DNA from: Metridium senile
Taxonomy: Eukaryota > Cnidaria > Anthozoa > Actiniaria > Metridiidae
NCBI GenBank assembly: GCA_949775045.1
Contig: OX459097.1
Location: forward strand, 8,289,954-8,353,953
Reading direction: 5' to 3'
DNA: 64,000 nt
Made by a program: the position numbers and the translations under genes. Below the pieces are notes generated by a model. That model had not been told where the DNA came from and made no database searches. It was given only the letters and a program-made list of their open reading frames with translations. Shown here piece by piece: positions 27,394 to 41,500 of the stretch. Position 1 is the first letter of the stretch; each line of letters begins with the position of its first letter.

Positions 27394-30300
27394 CTATATA
27401 ATTGTCTCTTCTTTGTCAACCGTTCCTTCGATGTGCAACACAGGCTTCTCGTCTGAGGGTTCAGTGGTCTTCTGGCGAGGTACATTTGATCTGGAATCTC
27501 TTTGCAAGTGATCATAATCAGATCCAACTCTGTCACCAGCTGGTCGCCTCTTAAACTTCTCTAGATGATCGTATTCATGATCTCTTAACCCAGATTTTGC
27601 ACTCTTGTCGTTATTATCGTAGATGTGATCCCTTGATCTCCTGGCTGTGGCATTCACATTAGGAGGAGGATTTTTGCTTTTGATGTTATTATTTTTGTGG
27701 GCGTGGTGCCTAGATCTCTTTGGTATAGCAACTCCTTGGGGAGGATCTCTTAGATCTCTTCCATTGTCCTCATGATTATTTAAGGCGTGGTTTCTAGATC
27801 GGACGGGCGTGGCATCCACGCGGAGATGATCTCCTCTACTATTGATTCGATCATTAGTGTAGTCGTGGTGTCTGTATCTCTTTGGGATGGCGTGGTTTCT
27901 AGATCGGACGGGCGTGGCATCCACGCGGAGATGATCTCCTCTACTATTGATTCGATCATTAGTGTAGTCGTGGTGTCTGTATCTCTTTGGGATGGCACCA
28001 ACATGTATAAAATCAACATTTCTTGTAATCTCATTGTTATCGTAAACATTTCTTACTGGTCTTCTCAAATGATCATAGTCGCTTGAATCTCCTTCTACAG
28101 CTAGAGCTGTATCATGATTGTCATAGGCATTCTCTCTGCGGTCCCTTGACGAAGTGCTACTACCTATGTGATCATACATATCATTATTTCGTCCGCCATT
28201 TTGTCGATTGTTTGGAGTATCTCTTGGGAAGATAGATTCATAATCATGATTAATCATTGTCTGGGGGTTAAGACTCGCGTAGCCAAATGGTTTGGAGCTT
28301 CCGTGCAGATCGTCTGGTGAATGTGGTGTTGAAACTTCTAGACGTTCATAATCGTGTGATTCCAGTTCGTCGTCTATCTGATGTGACGGGTCAGTGGTTG
28401 GTATAACATCCGGCAACGTTAAGTCACTGAGAAACTCATCGTGAGACCAAGCAAACGGTGGCTTTTCAGTTTTTGGAACTTTGTCTTTTACATGTTGCTT
28501 GTTTTTGTTTGTAGCAGTAGTTAATGACGGATCAGCGCTGTCGTAAACTGCATCATTCTGGAAATATCCAATGTTCCTGAACGAAAATGCATTTATCTGA
28601 CGATCTCGATGTTTTTTGCCAAATAATGCCTTTTTCCTGGAAAATAAAAGTTTTGGAATTATCTCTGGGAATACTGACCTCTGTAAACTTTTAATGTTTT
28701 ATGATTAGCAGATTGTACTGTGTTCGACAATAAAACTTATTTATTTTGAGTAGGAACTTTTCCATGTTTGGAAACAAAATCAAATATATTATATCTTGAA
28801 AAATGCATATGGGCAAAAGAAAAAAGGTGTTAATGTCTAAAGTTTTAAACATTTGCGACAGTTGTCATAATCAGAAATGCCGAGCTCTGCTTATTTCAAA
28901 AACCATAGTAATTCCCAAAAGGAATTAAAAAACAATTAGCAATGACGCATTTATTAGGATTTTGTTTATTTAGACTCGGCTTGATTGCTTGATTAAATAA
29001 TCCTTCCTTGTGGCTGTGGGATACGCAATATAAAATGTTCTAGTGCCATTCAAATGAACTACAGTGAAACCCCGTTAATCCGGCGCCCGAAGGGACAGCC
29101 CAAAGTGGCCGTGTTAAGCGGGTAAACTTTTATAGAAAATTATGGGCATGCATTTCGTCGGGACCTGAAAAACTGGCTGCAATAACGGGCCGGGTGGCCG
29201 TATTAAGCGGGTGGCCGTAAGGCGGGGTTCCACTGTAGTTAATTTTCTCTTATTCTTACCTAACCCAACGAACTACAAGGTACATCACTATCAATAGGAA
29301 TAACATGACAACTAGAACTGACAATGTTATCGTCAACGAAGCTGGTGTGCCGCTGCCTTGTTGCTTCCCTGCAGCTGGTATAGCTCCACCAGATGAGTTA
29401 CATTCTGGAGTGAGTTTGATAATTACTGGTCCTTCAAGGAATTCCTCGATACTTTGCTTGGAGTTAAACACTAACTTGCAAAGAACAGATCTGGTGATGA
29501 CCGTCGAGTCTTGCAAGGGATTTAGTATTGCAAGTTCAATTCTGAGGAGTTCGCTTTCTTTGGAGAAGAAGGTTGGATTGCTAAGCACAATAACATCAGA
29601 TGCTTTAAACTCGACAGCGTTTTCTGTATCTCTCTTGGCTTTACTAGACAACCTGTCAACGTAATTATGAATATTTGAATTATATATTTTTAAAACTCTT
29701 TATCCTCCGAGACCAAAGACTAGTGTAATTTATATCGGGAATTTATGAGTCTTAACCATGACAGTGAAACCTCTTGATGGGACCTTTTATAGATTAATGG
29801 ACAAACATTCCTATATGTCATTATAAAAACAATATTGACTTGCTAATTATTCTGATTGGTTGAGGCGAATGCACTTTACGAATGCACATCACGAATGCAC
29901 TTTTTCTTTATAAACCTTTCTTTGCTGTGTGCAGTTATAAAACTTCTCTCGTGTTTTGCAAATCCCCTCAAGCTTTAGAAGTGCACACATCACGAATGCG
30001 CTTTATCTATTTCTTCATAAACATGTTTGATATTCAAACCTACCTCAGCAATGCACTGCATGACCCAATTTTGCAGTATTCAGTTATTCCTCCAGAAACA
30101 CTTTGTTTAAATTTCTCCTCCGTTAGCTATAACGTTGTGCAAAAGGGTTAGAAAACATGCTGTTCAATTTCCGTGCAAACATATGCTGAACATGTGAATG
30201 AATAAATGAATGAACTATATTTAAAGAGGGTATCACATGACAGTTACAATTTACAATAAATCGTACTGATAACCTAGTGGCCCTAAAACAATAAGAAAAT

Positions 30301-33300
30301 AATAATACTGAATAATAATAAGTGGATATCTATACCTATATCTATATCAATATATAATTATATATATAACGAACTTGAGTAAATTTATAAGAATAACAAT
30401 GTATACAAAAACTAAGATATATATTGTATAAAACGCTAAATATTGAATGAGCTATTTTAAAATTACAAGCAAATTATTATGGATTGAAATCTATGATCGT
30501 AATGCGATGATAACAATTTTAAGTGAATAACTGAAAATTGTCTATACACTAAAAGAAGGACTTTGTTTCTTTTTGTTTTTGAATAAAATTTGAATAAATA
30601 CTTTTTTTCAAGTTTTTGACTGATTTGGTCTTTTTTTAAGTCATTATCTGTGTTCATTCATTATCATCATATATGTGTTTGCACAGGCAGCTAGCGTAAA
30701 AAATTGTTTTGGAAGAAAGTTTCTTAATTTCTGGAGGTTCCTAGTGGATTTTAGGAGATCTTAATTAAAAAAACCTCCTGTTTAAGGCGATTTTGAGCGA
30801 TCTTGGGCAATCTTATGACCCGGATCGAGTAGGCATACTTTAGTCAAGATAAACATTTGGAATATTCTTCTCGACAACATTAGTGAGAACGGCTGTATAC
30901 TATATGCTCACCTTTTCGCCATTCATCTTTAGTGTCAATACCAACTTGTTTTCTCCTGTTGAAAAGTACATATCTTTTAGTGAAAACCTATAGTTACCAT
31001 CATGAGTTAAACAATCAATTGATTCTAAGACTATTTCAATAAAGAAAATTGGCTTTGTTACACGCTACTTACAAACATCAAACTGCACCAACAGACGACG
31101 GTAAACAACAGAAGGTCGCAACAATTTATTTCATAACTAATAATTTCAGACTTGTTTATCGAAGTAACAATATTTGTCGAAGTAACAATATTTGTAATAG
31201 GATCATCCGGGTGGATGTAGCCCTCAGAAGGGCTGTTTGATGTGACTGACGTTTCGACATTCTGTGCGGAAGTCATCTTCAGAGTCAAGTGAATAAAAAG
31301 TCAGATAGAGTGATATTTATACTCCCACGCTAATTAATGGATGTTGCGTCATTAGCGGCATCGGTCTCGTTGTGTGGCTGAACCGCTTGGGTGTAATTAG
31401 CGGCATAAGTCCCATTGTGTGGCGGTACCGTTTCGGCGGCGTTTTGTTTGTTAAGTTTGTTTACAAGCCGGTTGTATTGTGTTGGAAGTGTAATAGATCT
31501 ATTAATTGGTTGATTAATTGGTTTCAGACTTTCCCAATACGCAGTTTTCTTCCACTCCGATATGTTTATACGAGATTATGCTTTTGAAAATGAAATTTGT
31601 ATCATGCAATTAACATGTAACAGCTGGCAATAAAGTGTAATACTTCTATATTCCAAAGATATTTACCAATGTATATTGTGCAGCCGTGGCCATGGTACAT
31701 AGGAGGACATGTAGTAGAAGGTTGTTCTGTAGGTTTAGATGGAGTTGTGGCGGTTGTTCGAGACGAATGAACAGAAGATGACTCAGGAAGAGATGGAGTT
31801 GGTGTTGGACGCCGTGTTTTTGTGGTTGTTGTTGTTGTTGTTGTTGACGATGACGTGAATAAAGACGTTTTTGGCGTTGGCGTTGGCGTTGGCGTTGTCG
31901 TCGGCTTTTGCGTTGGCGTTGGCGTTGGCTTTGGCTTTGGCTTTGGTGTTGTCGTCGGCTTTGGTGTTGCCGTCGGCTTTGGCATCGGCTTTGGTGTTGT
32001 CGTCGGCTTTGGTGCTGTCGTCGGCTTTGGCGTTGGCTTTGGTGTTGTCGTCGGCTTTGGTGTTGGCGTTGGCTTTGGTGTTGGCGTTGGCTTTGGTTTT
32101 GGTGTTGGCGTTGGCTTTGGTGTTGGCGTTGTCGTCGGCTTTTGCGTTGGCGTCTGCTTTGGTGTTGGCGTTGTCGTTGTCGTTGTCGTTGTCGTTGGCT
32201 TTGGCTTTGGCTTCGGTGTTGTCGTCGGCTTTTGCGTTGGCGTTGGCGTTGGCTTTGGCTTTGGTGTTGTCGTCGACTTTGGTGTTGTCGTCGGCTTTGG
32301 CGTTGGCTTTGGTGTTGTCGTCGGCTTTGGTGTTGGCGTTGGCTTTGGTGTTGGCTTTGGTTTTGGTGTTGGCGTTGGCTTTGGTGTTGGCGTTCGCGTT
32401 GACTTTGGCTTTGGCGTTGGCTTTGGCTTTGGCGTTGGCGTTGGCTTTGGTGTTGGCGTTGGCGTTGGCGTTGTCGTTGGCTTTGGTGTTGGCGTTGGCT
32501 TTGGTGTTGGCGTTGGCTTTGGTGTTGGCTTTGGTTTTGGTGTTGGCGTTGGCTTTGGTGTTGGCGTTCGCGTTGACTTTGGCTTTGGCGTTGGCGTTGG
32601 CTTTGGTGTTGGCGTTGGCGTTGGCGTTGTCGTTGGCTTTGGTGTTGGCGTTGGCTTTGGTGTTGGCGTTGGCTTTGGTTTTGGCGTTGGCTTTGGTGTT
32701 GGCGTTGGCGTTGGCTTTGGCTTTGGTGTTGTCGTCGGCTTTGGTGTTGGCGTTGGCTTTGGTGTTGGCTTTGGTTTTGGTGTTGGCGTTGGCTTTGGTG
32801 TTGGCGTTCGCGTTGACTTTGGCTTTGGCGTTGGCTTTGGCTTTGGCGTTGGCTTTGGTGTTGGCGTTGGCGTTGGCGTTGGCGTTGGCGTTGGCGTTGG
32901 CGTTGGCGTTGTCGTTGGCTTTGGTGTTGTCGTTGGCTTTGGCGTTGGTTTTGGTGTTGGCGTTGGCGTTGGCTTTGGTGTTGTCGTCGGCTTTGGTGTT
33001 GGCGTTGGCTTTGTTGTTGGTGTTGGCTTTGGTTTTGGTGTTGGCGTTGGCTTTGGTGTTGGCGTTGGCTTTGGTGTTGGCGTTGGCGTTGGCGTTGGCG
33101 TTGGCGTTGGCGTTGGCGTTGGCGTTGGCGTTGGCGTTGGCGTTGGCGTTGGCGTTGGCGTTGGCGTTGGCGTTGGCGTTGGCGTTGGCGTTGGCGTTGG
33201 CGTTGGCGTTGGCGTTGGCGTTGGCGTTGGCGTTGGCGTTGGCGTTGGCGTTGGCGTTGGCGTTGGCGTTGGTGTGGGTGTTGGCGTTGGCTTTGGCTTT

Positions 33301-36300
33301 GGTGTTGGCGTTGGCTTTGGTTTTGGTGTTGGCGTTGGCTTTGTCGTTGTCGGTGGTTTTGGCGTTGGCGTTGGCTTAGCAGAAGAGTACGTCGGTCGAA
33401 TAAATGAAGAAGAGGCAGGAGAGGATTGAATGATGACTACGACTGATGAAGAGAGAGGAACTGTAGATTTTGAAGGATGAAAAGACGATGATACTGAAGG
33501 GTAAACTGGTGTAGTGTAGCATTTCTTTGTAGTGTCTGTTGGGCAGACGCAGCTGTATCCATCAGAGTTGATCAAGCATAAATGAGTACACCATCCATTG
33601 TTTTGGGCACATGGGTGGAAATCATCTGCACATAAACAAATATATAGAATGTAATGTGAAACCTATATATTGAACAAATTGCATGGTTCTGAGTTATATG
33701 TCGCTCTTTCTCATTTTGTCTCGTACTGACACACGTCTTGACGTGGCTACCTTTCAAGATGGCGCAGTGAAACGTGTAGGAGACTATTCCATGTACATGT
33801 ACAATATTAAGAAACCCCGTCCTGTTCTTACTGATCACTTAATCAAGAAATCTTTGAATATTACCTGGAGTGTCACTAAAGTTATGGTAAACATAAGGAG
33901 ACTATTCCGTGTACAATGACAAACCCCATCCTATTCCGTGTACAATAAGAAACCCCATCCTGTTCTGACTGATCATTTAATCAATAAATCTTAAATATTA
34001 CCTGGAGTGTCACTAAAGTTATGGTAAACATAAGGAGACTATTCCGTGTACAATAAGAAACCCCATCCTGTTCTTACTGATCATTTAATCAATAAATATT
34101 TAAGTATTACCTGGAGTGTCACTAAAGTTATGGTAAACATAAGGAGACTATATTCCATGTACAATATTAAGACACCCCGTCCTGTTCTTACTGATCACTT
34201 ATACTTAGTCAATAAATATTTTTTTAAAGTATTACCTGGAGTGTCACTAAAGTTATGGTAAACATGAAGGTCCATTGGATATATCCCACTGACAACCTTT
34301 TGTAGATTCTTCAGAGATGTTTTATAAGAACGATAGACTGCGTTATTGTAATCATCTCCAAAGTAAATGTAACTTTCTTTGACTGTCAAACCTTTGGGAA
34401 TAATCCCAGATGGAAGGCCTCTTAGAGGTTGCACCGCACCGTCAAGATTATCTATATCTGTGTATGATATTTTGTTTCCGTCATGGAAATAAAGTCTGTT
34501 ACTTTCTGAGTCGAAGGCGAGCGCCATCTGAACTATACTAGGGTAATTGGACGGTGGACTCCAATAAACCACGGTTTCGGGCTTGGTCCCATTCATTTGA
34601 GATCTTTTGATGGTCAGCGAATTGTGAGCCAAATGACCCCAGTAAATATAACTGTAAATTAAAAAAAAATATTCTATCATTACTCTTTATTGCTTTTATT
34701 CCATGATCGACAACCTCTCCCCTAGTGTTATATGTTTTCATGGTTTTGGGGCCTTTTCTGGAACCCAGTGTGTATTAAACATGCCGCTAATAACCAAATG
34801 CGGCAATATGAAAGACCCATGGTCACTTACCGGCATGCTTTACGTTATTTATTTTGATTTGAGTGTTTGGTCATGCTCAATTTCTATATCATCTAACACA
34901 TACACCTAATTCAAAAAAGGTTGACGGGGCGAATTGGTGATTGGCGATTGCACGACCGAAAGGGACTGTGGGTAATACGAATTTCACGTTCTTATTCCAC
35001 TCTAAATTACCCAAACATTGTTCAGCGATGACCTTAGATCGGTGTCCCGAAGTCTCGCTGAACGGTGGAAGCATTGTTAGGGTAATTTAGAAACGAATTG
35101 GAAGGAATTCGTATTACCCATAGTTCCTTTCGATCGTGCAATCGCCAATTGCCAATCGCCGTTGCCCGGTCAATCTTTTTTGAATTAGGTGTATAAATTA
35201 ATAGAAGCACTCTCCAATACAAACGAATATAGAAAAAAATATTTATAATATCTAAAATGTATATAATGTAATTAGTCTATACAAAGAGCAAATAAAGATT
35301 CTATTCTATTCTAGTCCATTCGCAATCAGTCGTATTACAGGAAAACAAATAAAACAAAACGCTAATCGATTTAATTAGAGAATGCGTACTCTTTAAGCCT
35401 GGTTCACCCGGCGTCATAATCATAATCATAACCACGTTTACGACTAAGATTGTACGGTTCACACGTACGACATAACGTCATAATCATAGTCATAATCATA
35501 AGAAAATAGAAACTTCTCCATTTCATACCGTGTGAACCAGGCTTTAATCTTTCATCACTATTTGTAATCACATGCATGTACACAATTACAATGACAAATA
35601 ACAAATAAAACAAATAAATGGCACAGGTGGTAATAGGAGAGCAGTAGGGGAAAACATAATTCCCATATTAAGACTACACTTCCATCTAAGTCCCTCACAT
35701 CGTAAAATATATCAAAATGTATGAATGTGCGATTTTCACAGGCCACGAAATTCAGTCTTTCGCGCGGTGCATGCTCGTAAGTAACCATGGGTTTTTAAGC
35801 AACACTGGGTCCCAGAGTATAGGCCTCTATATAAAATATTCCACTTCCAATCTTACCCTCTTTTACTATCAAGAGTCATTGCATCAGGCTCCATAGTAAG
35901 TGTAATCAACACTTTGGAATACTGGCCATTCAACTTGCTCACACCTATCTCTTTATATGTAGCGTCGTACCAATATAGATTTCGACCAATAACATCAATG
36001 CAGTGACCATATGGATCGAAGTGGTAATCATCAATAACCTTTTCTATGGAACTACCGTTCAAATATGCGCGTAAAATCTTCCCTTTGTTATTGGTCCAGT
36101 ATATTTTGCCCTCCAAAGGATCATAATCCACAGTGTTAATGTGACCTGTTCTCCCTAGAGGAAGAGCTCTTTTTGGATGTGAGAGATCATCAAGTGATTT
36201 GTAGAAGATCTTTCGTTTTTTGTCGTCCGCAACCAACAAGAACTCCTTGAAATAGCCTGAGAATGATGACATGTTGGAAATTTAGATAGTTGATAAACTT

Positions 36301-38419
36301 TGATAAACTAAAGGTACATAAAACAAATATTGATCGAGTTTGGGCTGTTTATTCTAACTAACTTATTATAAGTATCTAACCAAATATCAAATAACCGAAA
36401 ACAAATTTGAAAATTTGAGGCCATCAAGCAAAAGATAGCACGAACAACCACGAAACAAATAAGCAAGCCAGTCAATTAACAAACAAACAAACAAACAAAC
36501 AAACAAACAAACAAACAAACAAACAAACAAACAAACAAACAAACAAACAAACAAACAAACAAACAAACAAACAAACAAACAAACAAACAAACAAAGTATG
36601 CATGTATGTATGTCAACAAACAAAAAAGAAAACAAAAAATAGACAAACAAACAGACAAACAAATGAACAATCAAGTTAGTAATCAAGGTAATCTATAAAA
36701 CATACAAGGAAATAAGTAGAGGCGGCAAACAACGTGAAAAGCATGAAAAACGGTTGGATTATAGATGCACGAAACAATCGTGGACATGGATCTTTGATCT
36801 GTTTCAGGTGAACAAACAGTGCGCGGCTTTCGAAGCAAGAGGTACAGAGTACGATCTCACATCGTCTCGCACTTGTTTCGACTTCTTGTCATGCTGTGTG
36901 GCTTTGAGTATCTTTAAATGCCCATAGAAGCATGGATTGATGGAGAGAGGGGAAAAGAGCGCACCATTGGCTTCCTGGGATTGATGGAGAGTGGGTGAAA
37001 AGAGCGCACCATTGGCTTCCTGGTATTGATGGAGAGTGGGGGAAAAGAGCGCACCGCTGGCTTCCTGGTTTGATGGAGAGTGGGGAAAAAGAGCGCACCA
37101 TTGGCTTCCTGGGATTGAAGGAGAGTGGGGGAAAAGAGCGCTCCATTGGCTTCCTGGGATTGATGGAGAGTGGGGGAAAAGAGCGCACCATTGGCTTCCT
37201 TGGATTAATGGAGAGAGGGGGAAAAGAGCGCACCGCTGGCTTCCTGGTATTGATGGAGAGTGGGGGAAAAGAGCGCACCGCTGGCTTTTTTTGGAGATAA
37301 GGTTAAAGGAACTACCGTACGTTGCTAAATATTGGTTATGCTTTTCCTAATACTTACATGTCTTTCCATCATCACTCAATGTCATCCCTTTGGTACAAAC
37401 ACACTTATCTTGTTGTGGGGTTTGCAGGCAAAGATGATCACAACCACCATTGTTAACACCACATTTGGTATTTCCTGGAAAACAAATGGTTTTTTTAACC
37501 AGGATAGTTTTTTCATACTCTTGGTCCAGATAGTGTTAAAATTGCATAAGAAAGGGTAAGAAATAAAGGAAGAAAGAGAAAAAGAGCACAAAAGGAAGAG
37601 AAGTAAGGAATGAAGAAAGAAAGATAGGAAGGGAGAGAAGGAAGAGAAGAAAGGAAGGAAGGAAGGAAGGCAGAAAGCAGAAAGCAGAAAGGAAAGAAGA
37701 AAAAAGTAGTTAAGATAGGAAGGAAGGAAGGAAGGAAGGAATGCAGAAAGTAGAAAGCAGAAAGGAAAGAAGAAAAAAGTAGTTAAGATAGGAAGGAAGG
37801 AAGGAATGAAGGAAGGCAGAAAGCAGAAAGCAGGAAGGAAAGAAGAAAAAAGTAGTTAAGATAGGAAGGAAGGAAGGAAGGAAGGGAAGGAAGGAAGGAA
37901 GAGCGGGAAGGACGGAAGGAATAATGGAAAGATGGATAGAAGAAAGTGCAAAACCTACCATAATGTGGTCTATTAGGATCATAGCCATATATTTCCTTTG
38001 GTCTTTTGATGTTATTTAAAAGTAACTTAATACCACTTTTAGTCGTTGTATTTAAACTCGCAATCTTTCCATTACCATAAAGCACACTCCCACGCTCTAT
38101 CCAATAAATCGTTTCACCGATAATTGCCAGTCTATAAGGCTGGTGGTAAGTGGTCTTGATCTCATACACATGATTACTTGGATTACTGAGAATGATGTAG
38201 TAGATTATCTGTTTCTTTCGCTCTGTCCAGTAAAGAACGCTTTTTTCTGTGTCGATAGATAGTCCTGTTGGTTTCTTTCGAATGAAACTTGATATGATAA
38301 TTTTTCTGTGTGATCCATCCATAGAGGCTTTCTCGATCTTCATCACCTGATTATCGTACGACGACCAATATAACTCACTAAACAGAGTATAGTATATGCA
38401 TTAATAATAATAATAATAA

Positions 38420-38501
<82 letters not shown>

Positions 38502-41500
38502 TATTATTATTATTATTATTATAATAATTTAACTAGCGAGTAAATTAGTAAACGTCAGAAACGTTAAGTCAACATTTTTTTTGCGGTGTTACAAATTTCG
38601 TAATATTACCTATCCTTTTAAATTACAATAATTATAGTCTTTATTAAGAACATCTATAATTACAAACAGACGTGCAAGTTTATCACCTCCTTACAGCCCT
38701 TCCTCACTCCCCACAAACACACACACCATCTTGGGGTAGAAAGCGAGAAAGAGTTGTCTAATTGTTGAGATCGATATTGGGTTGAAGGAACAACCCTCGC
38801 TAAATATTGGTTGTGTTTTTCCCTTTTTTCTCCCAATACTTACATGTCTTTCCATTATCACTCAATGTCATCACTTTTAGTACAGTGGTATACCTCTTTT
38901 CCAAATTTATTCCTATACTTATTCTATACCTCTATTCAGCGGTCAACCTCCAACCTATTTATTAAGTTGTTTCCCAGTAGTTTTTTTATTGACCACACTT
39001 CCCATTTTCATTTAGCGAGATGATCAACTTTCCCTGGTCTGATCAATATATATTTTGCACCAGATACAAAGCATAGGTGGAAGTTTTGATTTATGATGAT
39101 TTCAATTTCAATTCAATTGGTGTCGCTATGGCAACATAAAACAAAGATAGCGGAAATAGGTTTTTCTAAAATATCTCGCATTTTCGATGAGCTTTAGTAA
39201 AATGACTATATATTTATCAAACGTCACATTCATGCACTGTTAATCAGACTTTAGCTAGAATGTTTGATTAGAGCGATTTTGAATAATTTGCAAAAACATT
39301 CTTTTTGCAAATTTATTTGAAATCGCCCTAATCAAACATCCTAACTACGGTCAAATAATAGCGCAAGAATGTGACGTTTATCACCTATATGATTATTTTT
39401 CTGAAGGTCATCGAAAATGCGAGATATTTTAGAAAAACCTATATCCGCCATCTTTGTTTCACGTTAATAATTTAAGTTGTCATAGCAACACCTATTGAGT
39501 TGAAATTGGCATCAATCAAAACTTCAATCTATGCTTTGTATCTTGTGCAAAATACATCTTGATCAGATTAGGGAAAGTTGATCAATTCGCTAAATGAAAA
39601 TTGTGAGTGTGGTCATTAAAAAAACTACTGGAAAACGCCTTAAGCGGCCACTTTGGAAAGTCCCGAGGGTGACCACTTAATACCACTAAACAGAGTTTGA
39701 GAAAATAATATGAAAGGCAAAAATTACTTAAAAAACCATGGAGTCCTTACCGAGCTTTCAAATCAAGAACCATCGCAGTTGGTTCAGTAACATAAAGTAA
39801 TATCTTTCTAAAAGACCCGTCCAAACGCGCGACCTCAATCCGACCTCTACTATCATCAGCCCAGTAAAGATTCCTTCCAGCTTCGTCAACTGCCAGGGCG
39901 ATGACATCTCTAACATTTGTCACCACTGTTTTTTCATTGCTTCCATTGATGAAGGCACTGAGTATTTGTTCACTATAATAGTTTAGTGTATCCGCCCAGT
40001 AAATGCGTTTAGACAAAGGGTCATAGGTAACTGCCTCCGAGGTGTACATCCAGCTAGAGGTTTTTATCAAGGTTGTCTGGCCTGCCGAGCCATTTTTATC
40101 GAGTTCAGTTTTGTAGATGCTTCCACCATTTTGAATTTGGTGCCACCATGGAAAATTGTTACCTTGTTCTGTGTATAATAGAAATGCTGAAGTTGCTGCA
40201 AAATAAATGGAAAGGAGGTTTAGTAATTTGTAGACAATGTATAGTGCAATAATTATCAGGATCGAGAGGGGTTGAAATACCAGAAGGGTAAGGGATTCCC
40301 GGGGATGGGGGGAGTGTGTGTGTTGGGGGTTGGGGGGGGGATTGGTGGTTGGGGTTATATTTCAGGGATAAACGTTTCAGGTATGTTCTTCGGGACTTTT
40401 CAAAAACACCACTAAAATTTACTATATTAACTTGTTGATTATTCAAATTTTATGGTTATTATTGTTGTCAATGTATTTCTCGCCTTATTGTTTGACCATT
40501 GGAGAACGAACTTTATAAGTGACTTATAAAGTCCGGCGTCCTGCGATGGCGTTATAAAGTAGCAGTAATTTTTTGGGAGGTATGAAATGTTTAGCTTGCC
40601 GTATTAGCTCCAGTTTTGAGTTAAATTTCTTAATAGTTTTGTAAACATGTTCATTCCAGGTCAGAGATGAGTCGATATAGATGCCCAAAAGCTTTTCACA
40701 TGAAGACTGGTCAATAGGTGTAGAGTTAATAAAGATGTTGAGGAGGCAGATTTCGCCAACTTTTGATGGGTTCCAATTTTTGGATCGAGTATAATTTTGT
40801 TTCGCAATTCGATAGGACCATGTACGAAAGTTATCTAAGCCAACCTGGAGTTTTGAGCTTATTTCAAGACATGATGCGCCAGATACACACAGGGAAGTGT
40901 CATCAACGTACATGTAGCTGAGACATTCCTTGTTGTAGGTCGTTTACGAATAATATAAATAACAGGGGACCTAAGCACGATCCCCGGGGGTTCCACACGG
41001 TATGGTTGCAAAGTCCGAGCAGCAGTTACCAATAGTAACAACTTGTTTTCTTCCCTTGAAGTAGGAGTCAAACCAATGATGGGATGTGTCAATGACACCG
41101 GAGGAATGGAGCTTTTGAAAGAGAAGCTCGTGGTCAACGAGGTCGAAGGCTTTCCTGAAGTCTACCAGTAACAGGCAAACTAAGTCACCTTTATCCATAC
41201 ATTTGAGCCACATATCTGTGAGGTGCATGAGGAGGTTCTCGCATGAGAGATTAGGGCGAGAGCCAAATTTTGCAAGATCCAATATATATATGATATATTT
41301 GATGTTCCAAGTAAAAGCTCATGAGATGATTTGTGACATGTCGTTCGAGTATCTTTGACAGTACAGAAAGGACTGATATTAGGTCGATAATTATCTACGT
41401 CTTGCTTAGATCCACTTTTGAAAACCGGAGTGATTTTGGCAATTTTCCACGGTTCGGGGAATTTCCCTGATGAGATGCCAAGATTGTAAATGAATGATAG

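Noticed and set aside
27787..28086. Open frames in other frames and strand over the 105-bp duplication
   Set aside because: Shadows of the receptor tail, whose frame continues correctly from the TM exon.
31822..33429. Plus-strand 535- and 502-codon open frames (Gly-Val and Ala-Leu repeats)
   Set aside because: Antisense shadows of the Pro-Thr stalk. The hexanucleotide unit has no stop in any frame, and only the minus-strand frame joins correctly to EGF 2 and the downstream exons.
36387..36686. Poly-Cys-Leu-Phe-Val frame
   Set aside because: Opposite strand of the (ACAA)n array in a receptor intron.
37783..38346. C-terminal Phe-Leu-Pro-Ser extension of the propeller exon
   Set aside because: Read-through past the donor at 37958 into the GGAA tract. 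The spliced frame continues into EGF 1.
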